Shown here: piece after piece, positions 9,301 through 20,289 of the stretch
How positions within the stretch are numbered: position 1 is the stretch's first letter
How the letters are laid out: each line of letters opens with the position of its first letter
Assembly: GCA_005938025.2 (NCBI GenBank)
Contig: VCCI02000004.1
Location: 1-64,000, forward strand
Source: Inquilinus sp. KBS0705
GTDB lineage: Bacteria > Bacteroidota > Bacteroidia > Sphingobacteriales > Sphingobacteriaceae
Length of the DNA: 64,000 nucleotides
Direction: 5' to 3'
Position numbers and translations under genes: made by a program
The notes under the pieces: model-generated
The model's input: the letters and a program-made list of their open reading frames with translations, nothing else
The model's database searches: none
What the model was told of the DNA's origin: nothing

Positions 9301-9976
9301 TTACACACAGCAAAATATCGTGGGCGTTAGAGTCCTGCTGATCCACATAGTGCGAATCGTTTGAGCAGATCACCTTAACATTATACTTTTTGGCAAATTT
9401 AGCCAGCACGTTGTTTACCGTTTCCTGCTCGGGGATCTCGTGGCGCTGCATTTCGATGTAAAAATCTTCGCCAAACAGGTCAAGCCACCATTTAAACTCT
9501 ATTTCGGCGGCAGCTTCACCATCGCGCAAAATAGCCTGCGGCACCGATGCACCAATACAGCAGGTAGTAGCAATAATGCCTTTATGGTGTTTTAAAATAA
9601 GTTCTTTATCAATGCGGGGCCATTTACTATACAAACCCTCCATGTACCCCAGCGAGCATAATTTAATAAGGTTTTGGTATCCCTCGGCATTTTTAGCCAA
9701 CATTAGCTGGTGGTAACGTTTATCTTTATGCTCTTTGGTAAATTGCTTTTTGTGCCTGTCATCTACTACGTAAAACTCGCAGCCAACTATAGGCTTAATA
9801 TTATGTTTACCGGCTTCAGCCACAAACTTAAACGCGCCAAACATATTGCCATGGTCGGTAATGGCCAAAGCCTTCATCCCATCGGCAGCCGCTTTTTTAT
9901 ACAGCTTTGATATATCAGCTGCACCGTCAAGTAAACTAAACTGGGTATGTACGTGTAAGTGCGAAAAATCGGGCAT
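6392..9976 (-). CDS. dnaE: DNA polymerase III subunit alpha
   Basis: Replicative polymerase of 1194 aa. The N-terminal PHP domain begins at residue 5 (HLHVHTQFSLLDGA). The palm contains GPGRGSAAGS and the catalytic acids D419 and D421 (PDIDTD), and KMDFLGL carries the third conserved Asp. Next come the fingers and HhH region (LTGVKGVGEKA) and a C-terminal OB-fold (GEICIGGLVSSV) followed by a tau-binding-like end. There is no built-in 3'-5' exonuclease (PolC type), so this is the DnaE type. It is complete, and its start is an ATG with an upstream -7 box. The convergent HxlR gene overlaps its stop by 4 nt and no terminator is seen between them. Confidence 0.97.
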   Translation of the reverse strand: MPDFSHLHVHTQFSLLDGAADISKLYKKAAADGMKALAITDHGNMFGAFKFVAEAGKHNIKPIVGCEFYVVDDRHKKQFTKEHKDKRYHQLMLAKNAEGYQNLIKLCSLGYMEGLYSKWPRIDKELILKHHKGIIATTCCIGASVPQAILRDGEAAAEIEFKWWLDLFGEDFYIEMQRHEIPEQETVNNVLAKFAKKYNVKVICSNDSHYVDQQDSNAHDILLCVNTGDMQSTPIATDEEGGKGYRFGFPNDQFYFKTQAEMGKLFHDIPESLDNTNEIVDKVETLKLKRDILLPNYVIPEEFKIHKTPDADTLNQWEYLKHLTFLGAKERYKDISPEAEERINFELFTIRTMGFAGYFLIVADFIKAGRDMGVFIGPGRGSAAGSVVAYCTGITNIDPLKYNLLFERFLNPDRKSMPDIDTDFDDAGRQKVIDYVVDKYGKNQVAQIITYGSMAARTSIQDVGRVLDMPLSEVNALKKLVPETLGINLKTAIEQVPELQVIYKSPDLKGIVLREAEKLEGSVRNTGVHAAGIIIAPYDLTDIVPVATAKDSDLLVTQYDGRVIEDAGVIKMDFLGLKTLTIIKDALRLIKQNHGVEIDIDYIPLDDQETYELYQRGDTNGTFQFESDGMQMYLRDLKPDKFEDLIAMNALYRPGPIEYIPNFIKRKHGLEPIVFDLADMEEYLGETYGITVYQEQVMLLSQKLAGFSKGDADVLRKAMGKKQIDVLNKMEAQFMDGAIAKGHPKDKLTKIWNDWKAFAQYAFNKSHSTCYAFVAYQTAYLKAKYPSEYMAAVLNNQNNMEKITFFMEECRRMGVEVLGPDINESDMAFAVNKKGQVRFGLTGVKGVGEKAVESIIEERTERGPYKSVYDFAQRSNTRSVNRKAYENLVYGGAFDEFDLNRAQFFAKTENGLLTGIERLIKYGNDYQNTQSSSQSSLFGGSVASYIPEPAMPDAEEWALIEKLKYEKEVIGIYLTGHPLDNFKFEIDKYCNTTITELKNIQKARSGEGGEEVMNNLANLRKRGEICIGGLVSSVQHKFTKMGKPFGAFVLEDYNESYEFAFFGEDYVKFRNLMVEGYFLHIKGNIEEKFRQKDNWDLRITTMCLLSEMRDKLTKSLTVCLDVRALNNQLLDSLQQVINTNNEKYPAKSCQLKFKINDGEEAMYVNLLSKTHKVSPSDDLMADIYSLTNMQAVLL

Positions 9977-10226
9977 GGTATATCAGTCTCTCTATATCGT
10001 GTGGATGACAAATTTACCAAAAATCGTTGCTTAAAGTTGTGTATGTTGAAAAATTACAAGCTATATTCACTATCTGTAAAATGCTTAGATATATCAAATA
10101 TTTTACAGCAATTTCTCCGGATCTTATAAAAACAAATCAGCCTTTACAAGTGTTAAAAAAATACAATTACGCTGTAAAGGCATACTGTTTGATAATTTAT
10201 AAGAAAATACCTTAACTATCACGAAT
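9977..10226. promoter_or_regulatory. Divergent spacer dnaE / tamB with dnaE -7 box
   Basis: A 250-nt AT-rich spacer. On the minus strand TAAATTTG at 10009-10016 matches the -7 consensus and would give dnaE a short leader; no clear -33 box accompanies it. For the plus-strand tamB I see no clear promoter. An in-frame TAA at 10200-10202 limits how far upstream TamB can start. Confidence 0.45.
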
Positions 10227-13200
10227 TTGGAACGATTTGGACGCATAGCCCTTAAAACAATACTTTGGATAATTGCGAGCATCATATTTTTGGTGTTGCT
10301 TGTGGTTATTTTAATACAGGTTCCTGCTGTGCAAAATTTTGCGAAAGATAAGGCGGTAACTTTTTTACAAAATAAAATCCATACCAAAGTAGAGATTGGC
10401 CATATTAGCCTTGGCCTGCCCAAACTGCTGGTTTTAGAGAACGTTTATTTTGAGGATCAGAAAAAAGATACCCTTATAGCCGGCGATAAGTTAAAGGTAG
10501 ATATCACCCTTTTTAAACTGCTGCATAACAAGGTTGAAATAAACGAAATAAACCTGGAAGGCATTACCGCCAAGGTAAGCCGCGGCCCCGATAGCCTTTT
10601 TAACTTTGATTATATTATTAAAGCCTTTGCCGGCGAACAAAAAAAAGAGGTAAAGCCCGAAGACACCACATCAACCATGAAATTCTCGGTTGATAAGATC
10701 ATTTTAGACCGTATAAACATTGCCTACAAAGATGTAACCACCGGCAACGATGTTAAATTTTTGCTGGGGCACTTTGATACCCGCATTAAGGATTTTGATA
10801 TGGATAAAATGAAATTTACCATACCCAAAATAAACCTGAGCGGCGTTAACGCGCGCATTATACAAACACCGGCAGGCTCGTCTATTTCACAAGCGGCTAC
10901 GGTAGATACCGCTGTTAAGCCGCTAAATATGACCCTTACCCTGGGTGAGATAAACGTAGATAAGGTAAAACTAGATTATAAAAGCAGCGAAATGACTGCC
11001 CTGGTAGACCTGGGCAAGTTTTTGGTGAATATGGATAAGATAGATTTGAAGAACCAATTTGTGGGTATTAAATCTGTTACCTTAAACGACACTAAAGCCG
11101 GCTTTACGTTTGCTAAACCACAAACGGTAACAAAAGCTGTCGAAAAAACTATAAAGAAGATAGATACGCTGACTTCTTCTACCCAAACTAAAGGCTGGTC
11201 GGCAGCATTAGGCCAAATCACCCTGGTGAATGATCATATTAAGTTTGATAATAATGCGCAAAACCCTATAGCCCGCGGCCTTGATTTTGCGCACATGGAT
11301 ATCAAAAACCTAAATGCTAATGCCGAACATATTGTGTATCGGCCGGATAGTTTATCGGGCAAGATCAATTCATTCACCTTTAACGAGAAAAGCGGCCTTA
11401 GCATTAATAAGTTTCATACCGCTTTCTTCTACGGCCCAAAAAACGCCTACCTGAAAGATTTGCTTGTACAAACTCCCGGCTCTGTGATTCAAAAGGATCT
11501 GCAAGTTACTTACCCGTCTATTGATGCCATTACCACCAATATGGGCGCCTTGGGTATAAATGCCAATTTAAATGGCAGCAAACTAAGCCTGAGAGATGTT
11601 CTATTACTGATGCCCACTATGGCGTCAATGGAACCGTTTAAATCATCGCCAAACACCATTTTAAAAATAAACGGACGTGTAACCGGCCGGCTTGATAACC
11701 TAAGCATACCTACCTTAGAACTGAGCGGCTTTGGCAATACCTACGTAAAGGCATCAGCCACAATGCGCGGCCTGCCTGATGTAGAAAAAGCATACTTCGA
11801 TTTGAATATCACCGATTTTCGCACCAGCAGGTATGATATTGCCCGGCTGGTACCAAAAGGTACTATACCTGCCAATGTAAGCATCCCCGAAAATATGGAC
11901 CTGAAAGGAACATTTAAGGGTAGCATGAAAAACTTTAATACAAAAATGATTTTGCGCAGCAGTTATGGCGCGGTTGATTTAGTAGCCGCCATGAAAAGCG
12001 GTAAACGAAAAGGCAGCGAAACCTATTCGGCCAATATAAAAGCAAATGATTTAAATGTAGGTGCCCTTACCAAGCAGCCGCAAATGGTAGGCAAGGTTAC
12101 CATGACGGCCAATATTAGCGGCGCCGGACTTGACCCTAAAACGGCCAGCCTTAAGTTTAACGGTAATGTGGTAACCGCGCAGGTAAAAGGCTACAACTAT
12201 CGCAATTTGGTAATGAAGGGCACAGCACGCAACGGCAGTTATGTGGCTAAAGCTTACATGAAAGACCCAAACATCAAATTTAATATTGATTTGGCGGCCA
12301 ACATGAACAAGAAATACCCATCAATAAAAGGGACTGTTTTGGTGGATAGCATTGACCTGCAAAAACTGCACTTTACCACAACGCCTATGCGTTTTCACGG
12401 TAAGATAGTAGCGGACGTACCCACTGCCGACCCTGATTATTTAAACGCCAATATTTTAGCTACAGACCTGTTGATTAACAACAACGGCACACGCATTAAT
12501 TTAGATACCGTTAGTTTAATATCAACCGCTAATGCCGACAGCAGCACCCTGAAATTGAAAACAGCTGTGTTTAGCGCGCGCATGGCTGGCAAATACCAAT
12601 TAACACAGCTTGCTCCCGCCATGCAGGACCTGATAGACAAATATTACAACACCAGCCTTGCTACCAATAAGCCTAAAGTAAAATACCAACCACAGCAATT
12701 TACATTTGATGCCCGCCTGGTAAAAGCACCGCTGCTTACCCAATTTGCACCGGCTTTACAACAGCTTGATCCTGTTTTGTTTAATGGCCGATTTAACAGT
12801 GCAACAGGCGAGTTAGTAGTGAATGGTGCTGCACCAAGGGTAATATATGGCACCAATACCGTTAACAACTTAAAGCTGGCTGTTAATACCGGCAACAACG
12901 CGCTTAATTACAACTTAACTGTTGATGAAGTAAAGGTTGGCTCATCGTTAGATCTTTTGTTCACCAGTATATCGGGCAGCGCACAAAACAATAAACTTGG
13001 CATTAACCTGCAGGTGCGCGATAACGCTAAAAAAGAGCGCTACCGTATAGCCGGTGTATTTAGCGCCCTACCTAACCAATATCAATTTAGCTTTTTACAG
13101 GATGGCATACTGCTTGATTACACCGCCTGGGCCGTTAACCCTAATAACGCTCTATTTTACGGAAATAAAGGTATACTGGCCCGCAACTTCAGTATAAGTA

Positions 13201-15338
13201 ACAGCAACCAAACGTTAAGCGCCAATAGTAACTCGGGCGAGTTTAATTCGCCCATTACGGTTGATTTCAGGAACTTTCATATTGAAACTTTAACTAAACT
13301 CGCCAAGCAAGATTCCCTATTGGTTGGCGGTACCATTAACGGCAATGCAGAGATCAGCAACTTCCAAAAATCGCCGGTTTTTACAACCGCCTTAAATGTA
13401 AGCGATTTCAACTTCAGAGGCGATACTATTGGTAATGTAGCATTAAAAGTAAACAACCAAACCCAAAATGCCTATGCCGCCAGCATGAGCATAACCGGCC
13501 GCGGTAACCAGGTTGATTTGAACGGCCTTTACTATACCACACCCGAAAGCCGTTTTGATTTAAACCTAAACATTGTTAACCTGGGTATGAAGAGTGTACA
13601 GGGCTTTAGTTTTGGCAGTATCCGCAATTCCAGCGGTAATATTACCGGTCAGCTAAAAATAACAGGTACTACAACCGCCCCTGCTGTGCGTGGTAACGTA
13701 CAATTTAACCAGGTTGCCTTTAACGTAGCCATGCTTAACTCGTACTTTACTATGCCTAAAGAGAGCATTACTTTTAACGACGAAGGTATACGCTTTAACG
13801 ATTTTACGCTGGTAGATTCTACCAACAATAAGGCGATAATTACAGGTTCTATCTACACCAAAACCTACACCGACTTTAAATTCGGTATGGATATAAATTC
13901 AGATAATTTCAGGGTAGTTAACTCCACTAAAAAAGATAATAAGCTGTTTTACGGTAAGCTGTTTTTAAATAGCAACATTAAAGTACGGGGCGATATGGCT
14001 AAACCTGTTGTTGATGCCAACCTTACCGTTAACGAAAAAACTGACATGACCTTTGTGTTGCCTACCAGCGACCCGGGCGTAGAAGACCGTAAAGGTGTGG
14101 TTGAATTTATTGACCAAAGCGCCCCGCAAATGGATTCGATATTGCTGGCTAAACAGCTGGATTCGTTAAAACAATCGGAACTAACAGGTCTTGATGTTAA
14201 CGCTACTGTAAACATTAACAAGAGCGCCCACTTCACCATTGTGGTTGACGAGCGTAACGGCGATGTAGTGCAGTTACAAGGCGAGGCGCATTTAAGCGGT
14301 GGTATAGACCCAAGCGGCAAAACCAGCTTAACAGGTACATATACGGTAAGCTCGGGCTCGTATAACCTATCGTACGCAACGGTAAGCCGCAAATTTAATT
14401 TTAAGCCGGGCAGCACTATTGTTTGGACAGGCGACCCAACCAGCGCTAACATTGATCTAACGGCTATTTATGTAGCTAACGTACCCCCTATCGACCTTGT
14501 GGCTAACCAGCTAACCGATGCCGACCAAACACAATACAAGCAAAAGCTACCTTTTAACGTAAACCTGAATTTAAAGAATGAGCTGTTAAAACCTGAAATA
14601 AGCTTTGACATTGTTTTACCTGATAGTAACTACACTGTATCGCAAACGGTAGTAAGCACTGTTGATACCCGCCTGTCGCAAATAAGGCAGGATCCTAATG
14701 AGCTAAACAAACAAGTTTTGGGCGTACTGGTGCTGGGCCACTTTATTGGCGATAACCCTTTACAAAGCCAGGGTGCAAGCGCCGGTGTTGAAGGCGCCAT
14801 ACGCAGCAGTGTAAGCAGTTTATTAAGCGACCAGCTAAACCGCCTTGCAGGCAGCCTGATAGCAGGCGTAGACCTGAACTTTGGGTTAACCTCGGGCGAG
14901 GACTATTCGTCTGGGACGGCTACCAACCGAACGGACTTGAATGTAGGACTATCCAAGCGTTTCCTTAACGACAGGCTAACTGTGTCAGTAGGTAATAACT
15001 TTAATTTAGAGGGTGCTCAGCAAGGCCAAAAAACAAGCAATATTGCGGGTAATCTATCGGTAAATTATAAACTAAGCAAAGACGGACGTTATGCGCTGCG
15101 GGCTTACCGAAAAGACGAGTTTATAGTGATACAGGGCCAGGTTATCGAAACCGGTTTAGGCTTCTCGTTAACTGTGGAATATAACCGTTTCAGGGAACTT
15201 TTCCGCAAGCGTACCCAGGAAGAACGGGAAATGCGCAAAAAATACAAAGAAGAGCAAAAGGTAAAAGACGAGCAGGAAAAAGCAGCCCAACAAAAAGCTA
15301 AAGACGAAAGGGCAAACACCCAGACCACAACACAATGA
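10227..15338 (+). CDS. tamB: Translocation and assembly module protein TamB (AsmA-like, DUF490)
   Basis: Very large inner-membrane-anchored, periplasm-spanning protein of 1703 aa. One N-terminal membrane helix (about residues 8-30) is followed by long repetitive beta-rich AsmA/TamB-like sequence and a C-terminal TamB (DUF490) domain (about 1250-1650). The tail, about 50 residues, is highly charged and probably coiled. With its BamA-like partner it forms the TAM, implicated in outer-membrane protein assembly and, for AsmA-like proteins, lipid transfer. The start is TTG at 10227: an in-frame stop lies 24 nt upstream, no ATG lies between, and the membrane helix begins at once. Its TGA overlaps the next gene's ATG (ATGA), implying translational coupling. 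Confidence 0.9.
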   Translation: MERFGRIALKTILWIIASIIFLVLLVVILIQVPAVQNFAKDKAVTFLQNKIHTKVEIGHISLGLPKLLVLENVYFEDQKKDTLIAGDKLKVDITLFKLLHNKVEINEINLEGITAKVSRGPDSLFNFDYIIKAFAGEQKKEVKPEDTTSTMKFSVDKIILDRINIAYKDVTTGNDVKFLLGHFDTRIKDFDMDKMKFTIPKINLSGVNARIIQTPAGSSISQAATVDTAVKPLNMTLTLGEINVDKVKLDYKSSEMTALVDLGKFLVNMDKIDLKNQFVGIKSVTLNDTKAGFTFAKPQTVTKAVEKTIKKIDTLTSSTQTKGWSAALGQITLVNDHIKFDNNAQNPIARGLDFAHMDIKNLNANAEHIVYRPDSLSGKINSFTFNEKSGLSINKFHTAFFYGPKNAYLKDLLVQTPGSVIQKDLQVTYPSIDAITTNMGALGINANLNGSKLSLRDVLLLMPTMASMEPFKSSPNTILKINGRVTGRLDNLSIPTLELSGFGNTYVKASATMRGLPDVEKAYFDLNITDFRTSRYDIARLVPKGTIPANVSIPENMDLKGTFKGSMKNFNTKMILRSSYGAVDLVAAMKSGKRKGSETYSANIKANDLNVGALTKQPQMVGKVTMTANISGAGLDPKTASLKFNGNVVTAQVKGYNYRNLVMKGTARNGSYVAKAYMKDPNIKFNIDLAANMNKKYPSIKGTVLVDSIDLQKLHFTTTPMRFHGKIVADVPTADPDYLNANILATDLLINNNGTRINLDTVSLISTANADSSTLKLKTAVFSARMAGKYQLTQLAPAMQDLIDKYYNTSLATNKPKVKYQPQQFTFDARLVKAPLLTQFAPALQQLDPVLFNGRFNSATGELVVNGAAPRVIYGTNTVNNLKLAVNTGNNALNYNLTVDEVKVGSSLDLLFTSISGSAQNNKLGINLQVRDNAKKERYRIAGVFSALPNQYQFSFLQDGILLDYTAWAVNPNNALFYGNKGILARNFSISNSNQTLSANSNSGEFNSPITVDFRNFHIETLTKLAKQDSLLVGGTINGNAEISNFQKSPVFTTALNVSDFNFRGDTIGNVALKVNNQTQNAYAASMSITGRGNQVDLNGLYYTTPESRFDLNLNIVNLGMKSVQGFSFGSIRNSSGNITGQLKITGTTTAPAVRGNVQFNQVAFNVAMLNSYFTMPKESITFNDEGIRFNDFTLVDSTNNKAIITGSIYTKTYTDFKFGMDINSDNFRVVNSTKKDNKLFYGKLFLNSNIKVRGDMAKPVVDANLTVNEKTDMTFVLPTSDPGVEDRKGVVEFIDQSAPQMDSILLAKQLDSLKQSELTGLDVNATVNINKSAHFTIVVDERNGDVVQLQGEAHLSGGIDPSGKTSLTGTYTVSSGSYNLSYATVSRKFNFKPGSTIVWTGDPTSANIDLTAIYVANVPPIDLVANQLTDADQTQYKQKLPFNVNLNLKNELLKPEISFDIVLPDSNYTVSQTVVSTVDTRLSQIRQDPNELNKQVLGVLVLGHFIGDNPLQSQGASAGVEGAIRSSVSSLLSDQLNRLAGSLIAGVDLNFGLTSGEDYSSGTATNRTDLNVGLSKRFLNDRLTVSVGNNFNLEGAQQGQKTSNIAGNLSVNYKLSKDGRYALRAYRKDEFIVIQGQVIETGLGFSLTVEYNRFRELFRKRTQEEREMRKKYKEEQKVKDEQEKAAQQKAKDERANTQTTTQ

Positions 15339-17593
15339 TGAAACGTATAACATATTTGCTATTAGTGGCGGTACTGCTTAGTGCCTGTAGTACTACTAAG
15401 TTTTTACCCAAAGGCGAAAAATTATATACCGGCGGAACAGTAAAAATACAGGATAAAGCCATTAGCAGCGGCGATGCTAAAGCCCTAAGCTCCGAAATGA
15501 AGGCGCTAATACGCCCCAAGCCTAATTCATCAATATTGGGTATGCGCATAAAGCTTTGGCTATACTATAAAACCCGGGCGCGTAAGGGTTTCATCCAAAA
15601 ATTCTTTAGCAAATACGGCGAGCCGCCGGTATTAATAAGCCAGGTAGACCTTGCCAAAAACAGTACTATTATGCAAAACCGCCTGCAAAACGAAAGCTAT
15701 TTTCAGGCTACTGTTAGCGGCGATACAATAGGTAAAGAGAAAACTGCTAAGGCTATATTTACTGCACTACCCGGACCGGCTTACACCATAAATAAAGTGA
15801 TTTTCCCCAGTGCTACTGATAACAGCCTGGATACAGCAGTAAAGGGCACAATGAAAGAAACTTTATTAAAGCCGGGCGATAAATACAACCTCGATATCAT
15901 TAAATCGGAAAGGATTAGAATTGATACACGTTTAAAGGACGAAGGTTTCTTCTTTTTTGCGCCTGAACAATTGATCGTAAAGGTTGACAGCACCATTCAG
16001 GGCCACAAGGTTGATATGATAGTGAGCATTAAACCCGAAACGCCTGAAAGAGCACGTGAGGTGTACACCATCCGTAACATATATGTTTACCCAAACTATT
16101 CCTTACGCGACACCTCGTTAAAACTGGACCAGGCTGCACCTTACCGCTGGTATAATATTGTAGACCCGCGTAAAACGGCGAGGCCTTATCTGTTTGCTAA
16201 TACTGTATTGTTGCACCCCAATGATGTTTACAGCCGCACAACACATAACAACTCGTTAAACAGATTTATAAATTTAGGGCCCTATCGTTATGTTAAAAAT
16301 CGTTTTGAAGATGTAACACCTGATTCGCCTAAACTGGATGTATATTACTTTTTAACCCCATACAAAAAGAAGTCTTTACAGGCGGAAATTTTAGGCCGTA
16401 CCACATCTGCCAACTACACCGGCTCGCAATTAAATGTAAGCTGGAGAAACCGCAATGCGTTTAAAGGTGGCGAGTTGATAACAGTTACTGCTTTTGCAAG
16501 TACCGATGTGCAGGTTGGCGGTAAAAATGGTGGGTTTAACGTTTACCAGTATGGTGTACAAACCAGCCTATCGTGGCCGCGCATTATTTTGGCTCCGTTT
16601 AACTTTAAGTCGGACAATGCCTATATACCGCGCACCAATTTAATGCTGGGGTACTCCATTATTAATCGTACCAAGCTTTACACTTTAAATTCATATAATT
16701 TTTCGTTTGGGTATCAGTTCAAATCCAACCTGCATAAAACAAACGAGCTTAATTTATTAGAAGTTAATTACGTAACACCACGTAATGTAAGCCAATTGTA
16801 TACCGATAGTATTAGAAACCCAAACAACCGTAACCCGGCGCTCAAACACGTTATTGACCCACAATTTACCTGGGGGCCAAGCTATGCCTATACATTTGAT
16901 AACACCACCGAAGACTATCGCAGCAACAGTATTTATTATCGTGGTAAGTTAAGTCTGTCTAATAACTTATTGGGCATTGTTACAGGTGCCGATACATTAG
17001 GCGGCAAGGTAAAAACCTTTTTAGGCACGCCGTTTAACCAGTATATAAAATTAGAGAACGAGTTACGGTACTTTAAAAAGATAGGCCCTAACAGCAAAAT
17101 AGCTACCCGCATTTTAGTAGGCTTAGGTTTACCCTATGGTAACTCAACCATATTGCCCTACAATCAGCAATTCTTTATAGGTGGCCCAAATAGTTTACGT
17201 GGCTTTAGGGCACGCTCTATAGGCCCGGGTACGGTTAACCCGACATCTACAGGTGGCTTTATTGCTGATCAATCGGGTGATATCAAACTTGAGGCGAATA
17301 TCGAGTACAGGCCAAAATTATTCAGTATTGTTTACGGCGCATTGTTTGCCGATGCCGGTAACGTTTGGAATGCCAAACCGCACCAGCCGGGTGGCACCTT
17401 TGGGCCAAACTTTTTAAGCCAGATGGCAGTAGATGCCGGCTTTGGTTTAAGGTTTGATGCTACCATATTAGTACTGCGTACCGATCTTGGTTTCCCGCTG
17501 GTTAGGCCATATACAATACCGGGCCAGCAACGGTCAATAAGCCCGAGCTTTAAAAACGCCATTTTAAATATAGCTATAGGTTATCCGTTTTAA
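15335..17593 (+). CDS. tamL: BamA/TamA-family outer-membrane beta-barrel lipoprotein (TamL type)
   Basis: Omp85-superfamily protein of 752 aa. Unlike proteobacterial TamA it has a lipoprotein signal with lipobox LSAC (lipidated C18). POTRA-like repeats (about 60-330) are followed by a 16-strand-type C-terminal barrel. The conserved loop-6 motif appears as L621-R-G-F, and the end is aromatic (YPF). Lipidated TamA homologues next to TamB are a known Bacteroidota arrangement (TamL). The overlap with tamB by 4 nt supports joint function in outer-membrane assembly. Either of two consecutive Met codons could start it. Confidence 0.9.
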   Translation: MMKRITYLLLVAVLLSACSTTKFLPKGEKLYTGGTVKIQDKAISSGDAKALSSEMKALIRPKPNSSILGMRIKLWLYYKTRARKGFIQKFFSKYGEPPVLISQVDLAKNSTIMQNRLQNESYFQATVSGDTIGKEKTAKAIFTALPGPAYTINKVIFPSATDNSLDTAVKGTMKETLLKPGDKYNLDIIKSERIRIDTRLKDEGFFFFAPEQLIVKVDSTIQGHKVDMIVSIKPETPERAREVYTIRNIYVYPNYSLRDTSLKLDQAAPYRWYNIVDPRKTARPYLFANTVLLHPNDVYSRTTHNNSLNRFINLGPYRYVKNRFEDVTPDSPKLDVYYFLTPYKKKSLQAEILGRTTSANYTGSQLNVSWRNRNAFKGGELITVTAFASTDVQVGGKNGGFNVYQYGVQTSLSWPRIILAPFNFKSDNAYIPRTNLMLGYSIINRTKLYTLNSYNFSFGYQFKSNLHKTNELNLLEVNYVTPRNVSQLYTDSIRNPNNRNPALKHVIDPQFTWGPSYAYTFDNTTEDYRSNSIYYRGKLSLSNNLLGIVTGADTLGGKVKTFLGTPFNQYIKLENELRYFKKIGPNSKIATRILVGLGLPYGNSTILPYNQQFFIGGPNSLRGFRARSIGPGTVNPTSTGGFIADQSGDIKLEANIEYRPKLFSIVYGALFADAGNVWNAKPHQPGGTFGPNFLSQMAVDAGFGLRFDATILVLRTDLGFPLVRPYTIPGQQRSISPSFKNAILNIAIGYPF

Positions 17594-17638
17594 TTTGGCT
17601 TATACAGTTTGCTATATTGCAGCGTTTAATAGCTGCAT

Positions 17639-18085
17639 ATGATGGCAAAGCGCATAACCAGATCGAAAATTACCGTACCCTTAACTATTATTGACCTGCA
17701 TGGCGATGGCTATCACCCATTGTTAGATATTAAGGTATTTAACAAGCCCTTTACGGTAGTTTTAGATACAGGGGCGTCGCGCACTGCATTTGATCATGAA
17801 ATGTTGCTGCAAGCCAATAACGAAGCCGATATTACCGCCAGCGAAAGGCTATCAACCGGTTTAGGCACCAACAGCATGACCTCGTCTACCGCCCTTATCC
17901 AAAACTTATGGATCGGCGATCTTGTAATACCCGAAATAGAAGTAGCTGTACTCGACCTATCTACCATTAATATCGCTTACCGCGAATTAGGCCACCCGGA
18001 AGTGCTGGGTGTTTTGGGCAGCGATATATTGATGAAGTACAAAGCCGTAGTTGATTACGGGAAGAAGGTATTACTGCTGAAATAG
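17639..18085 (+). CDS. Retropepsin-like aspartic protease family protein
   Basis: 148-aa protein with one aspartic protease signature, D43-T44-G45-A46 within VVLDTGASRTAFD, and a later hydrophobic-hydrophobic-Gly stretch (VLGVLGSDIL) typical of the flap-and-loop core. One DTG per chain means it would have to dimerise, as retropepsins do. There is no signal peptide or membrane helix, so it is probably cytoplasmic. It follows tamL by 45 nt on the same strand and ends at a terminator shared with gyrB. The substrate is unknown, and proteolytic activity is inferred only from the motif. Confidence 0.8.
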   Translation: MMAKRITRSKITVPLTIIDLHGDGYHPLLDIKVFNKPFTVVLDTGASRTAFDHEMLLQANNEADITASERLSTGLGTNSMTSSTALIQNLWIGDLVIPEIEVAVLDLSTINIAYRELGHPEVLGVLGSDILMKYKAVVDYGKKVLLLK

Positions 18086-18103
18086 ATCATTAAATTATGT
18101 AAC

Positions 18104-18135
18104 AAAAAAGCCCCGCTTTTTGAGCGGGGCTGATA
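18104..18135. terminator. Terminator between the aspartic protease gene and gyrB
   Basis: 8-bp GC-rich stem AGCCCCGC (18109-18116) / GCGGGGCT (18124-18131) with a 7-nt loop. The A run on the left makes it a good terminator for gyrB on the minus strand. On the plus strand the T run is missing. Confidence 0.8.
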
Positions 18136-18164
18136 TGATATAAGCATCTGCACATTTGCACATC

Positions 18165-20126
<1,962 letters not shown>

Positions 20127-20145
20127 TTATTAAAACAATAACCTT

Positions 20146-20153
20146 CAAAAATA
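20146..20153 (-). promoter_or_regulatory. -7 element upstream of gyrB
   Basis: Minus-strand TATTTTTG fits TAnnTTTG and lies 22 nt before the gyrB ATG. A -33 TTTG at the proper distance is not evident, so the call is tentative. Confidence 0.4.
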
Positions 20154-20232
20154 CGATTAATGCTTCACATATCCATTACTTAGCACACTATTGTGGATAA
20201 ATATGACCCGTAATAAACATCGTGTTAAATGG

Positions 20233-20263
20233 TTAGGAAACTTGTGCCGAAAGTTTATCTTTG
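20233..20263 (+). promoter_or_regulatory. Promoter of the OmpH-like gene
   Basis: TTAG (20233-20236, 3 of 4 to TTTG), a 19-nt spacer and TATCTTTG (20256-20263, full match to TAnnTTTG). The ATG at 20290 follows 26 nt later. The longer reading frame starting at 20191 would cover this promoter, which supports the later start. Confidence 0.65.
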
Positions 20264-20289
20264 TCAAAATTTTTTTAATTAAAAACACA

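Noticed and set aside
10027..10215. Small open frame upstream of tamB
   Set aside because: AT-rich, no family resemblance, and it covers the dnaE promoter region; chance frame.
20191..20289. N-terminal extension of the OmpH-like protein
   Set aside because: It would bury the promoter and hide the lipoprotein signal that begins at 20290.
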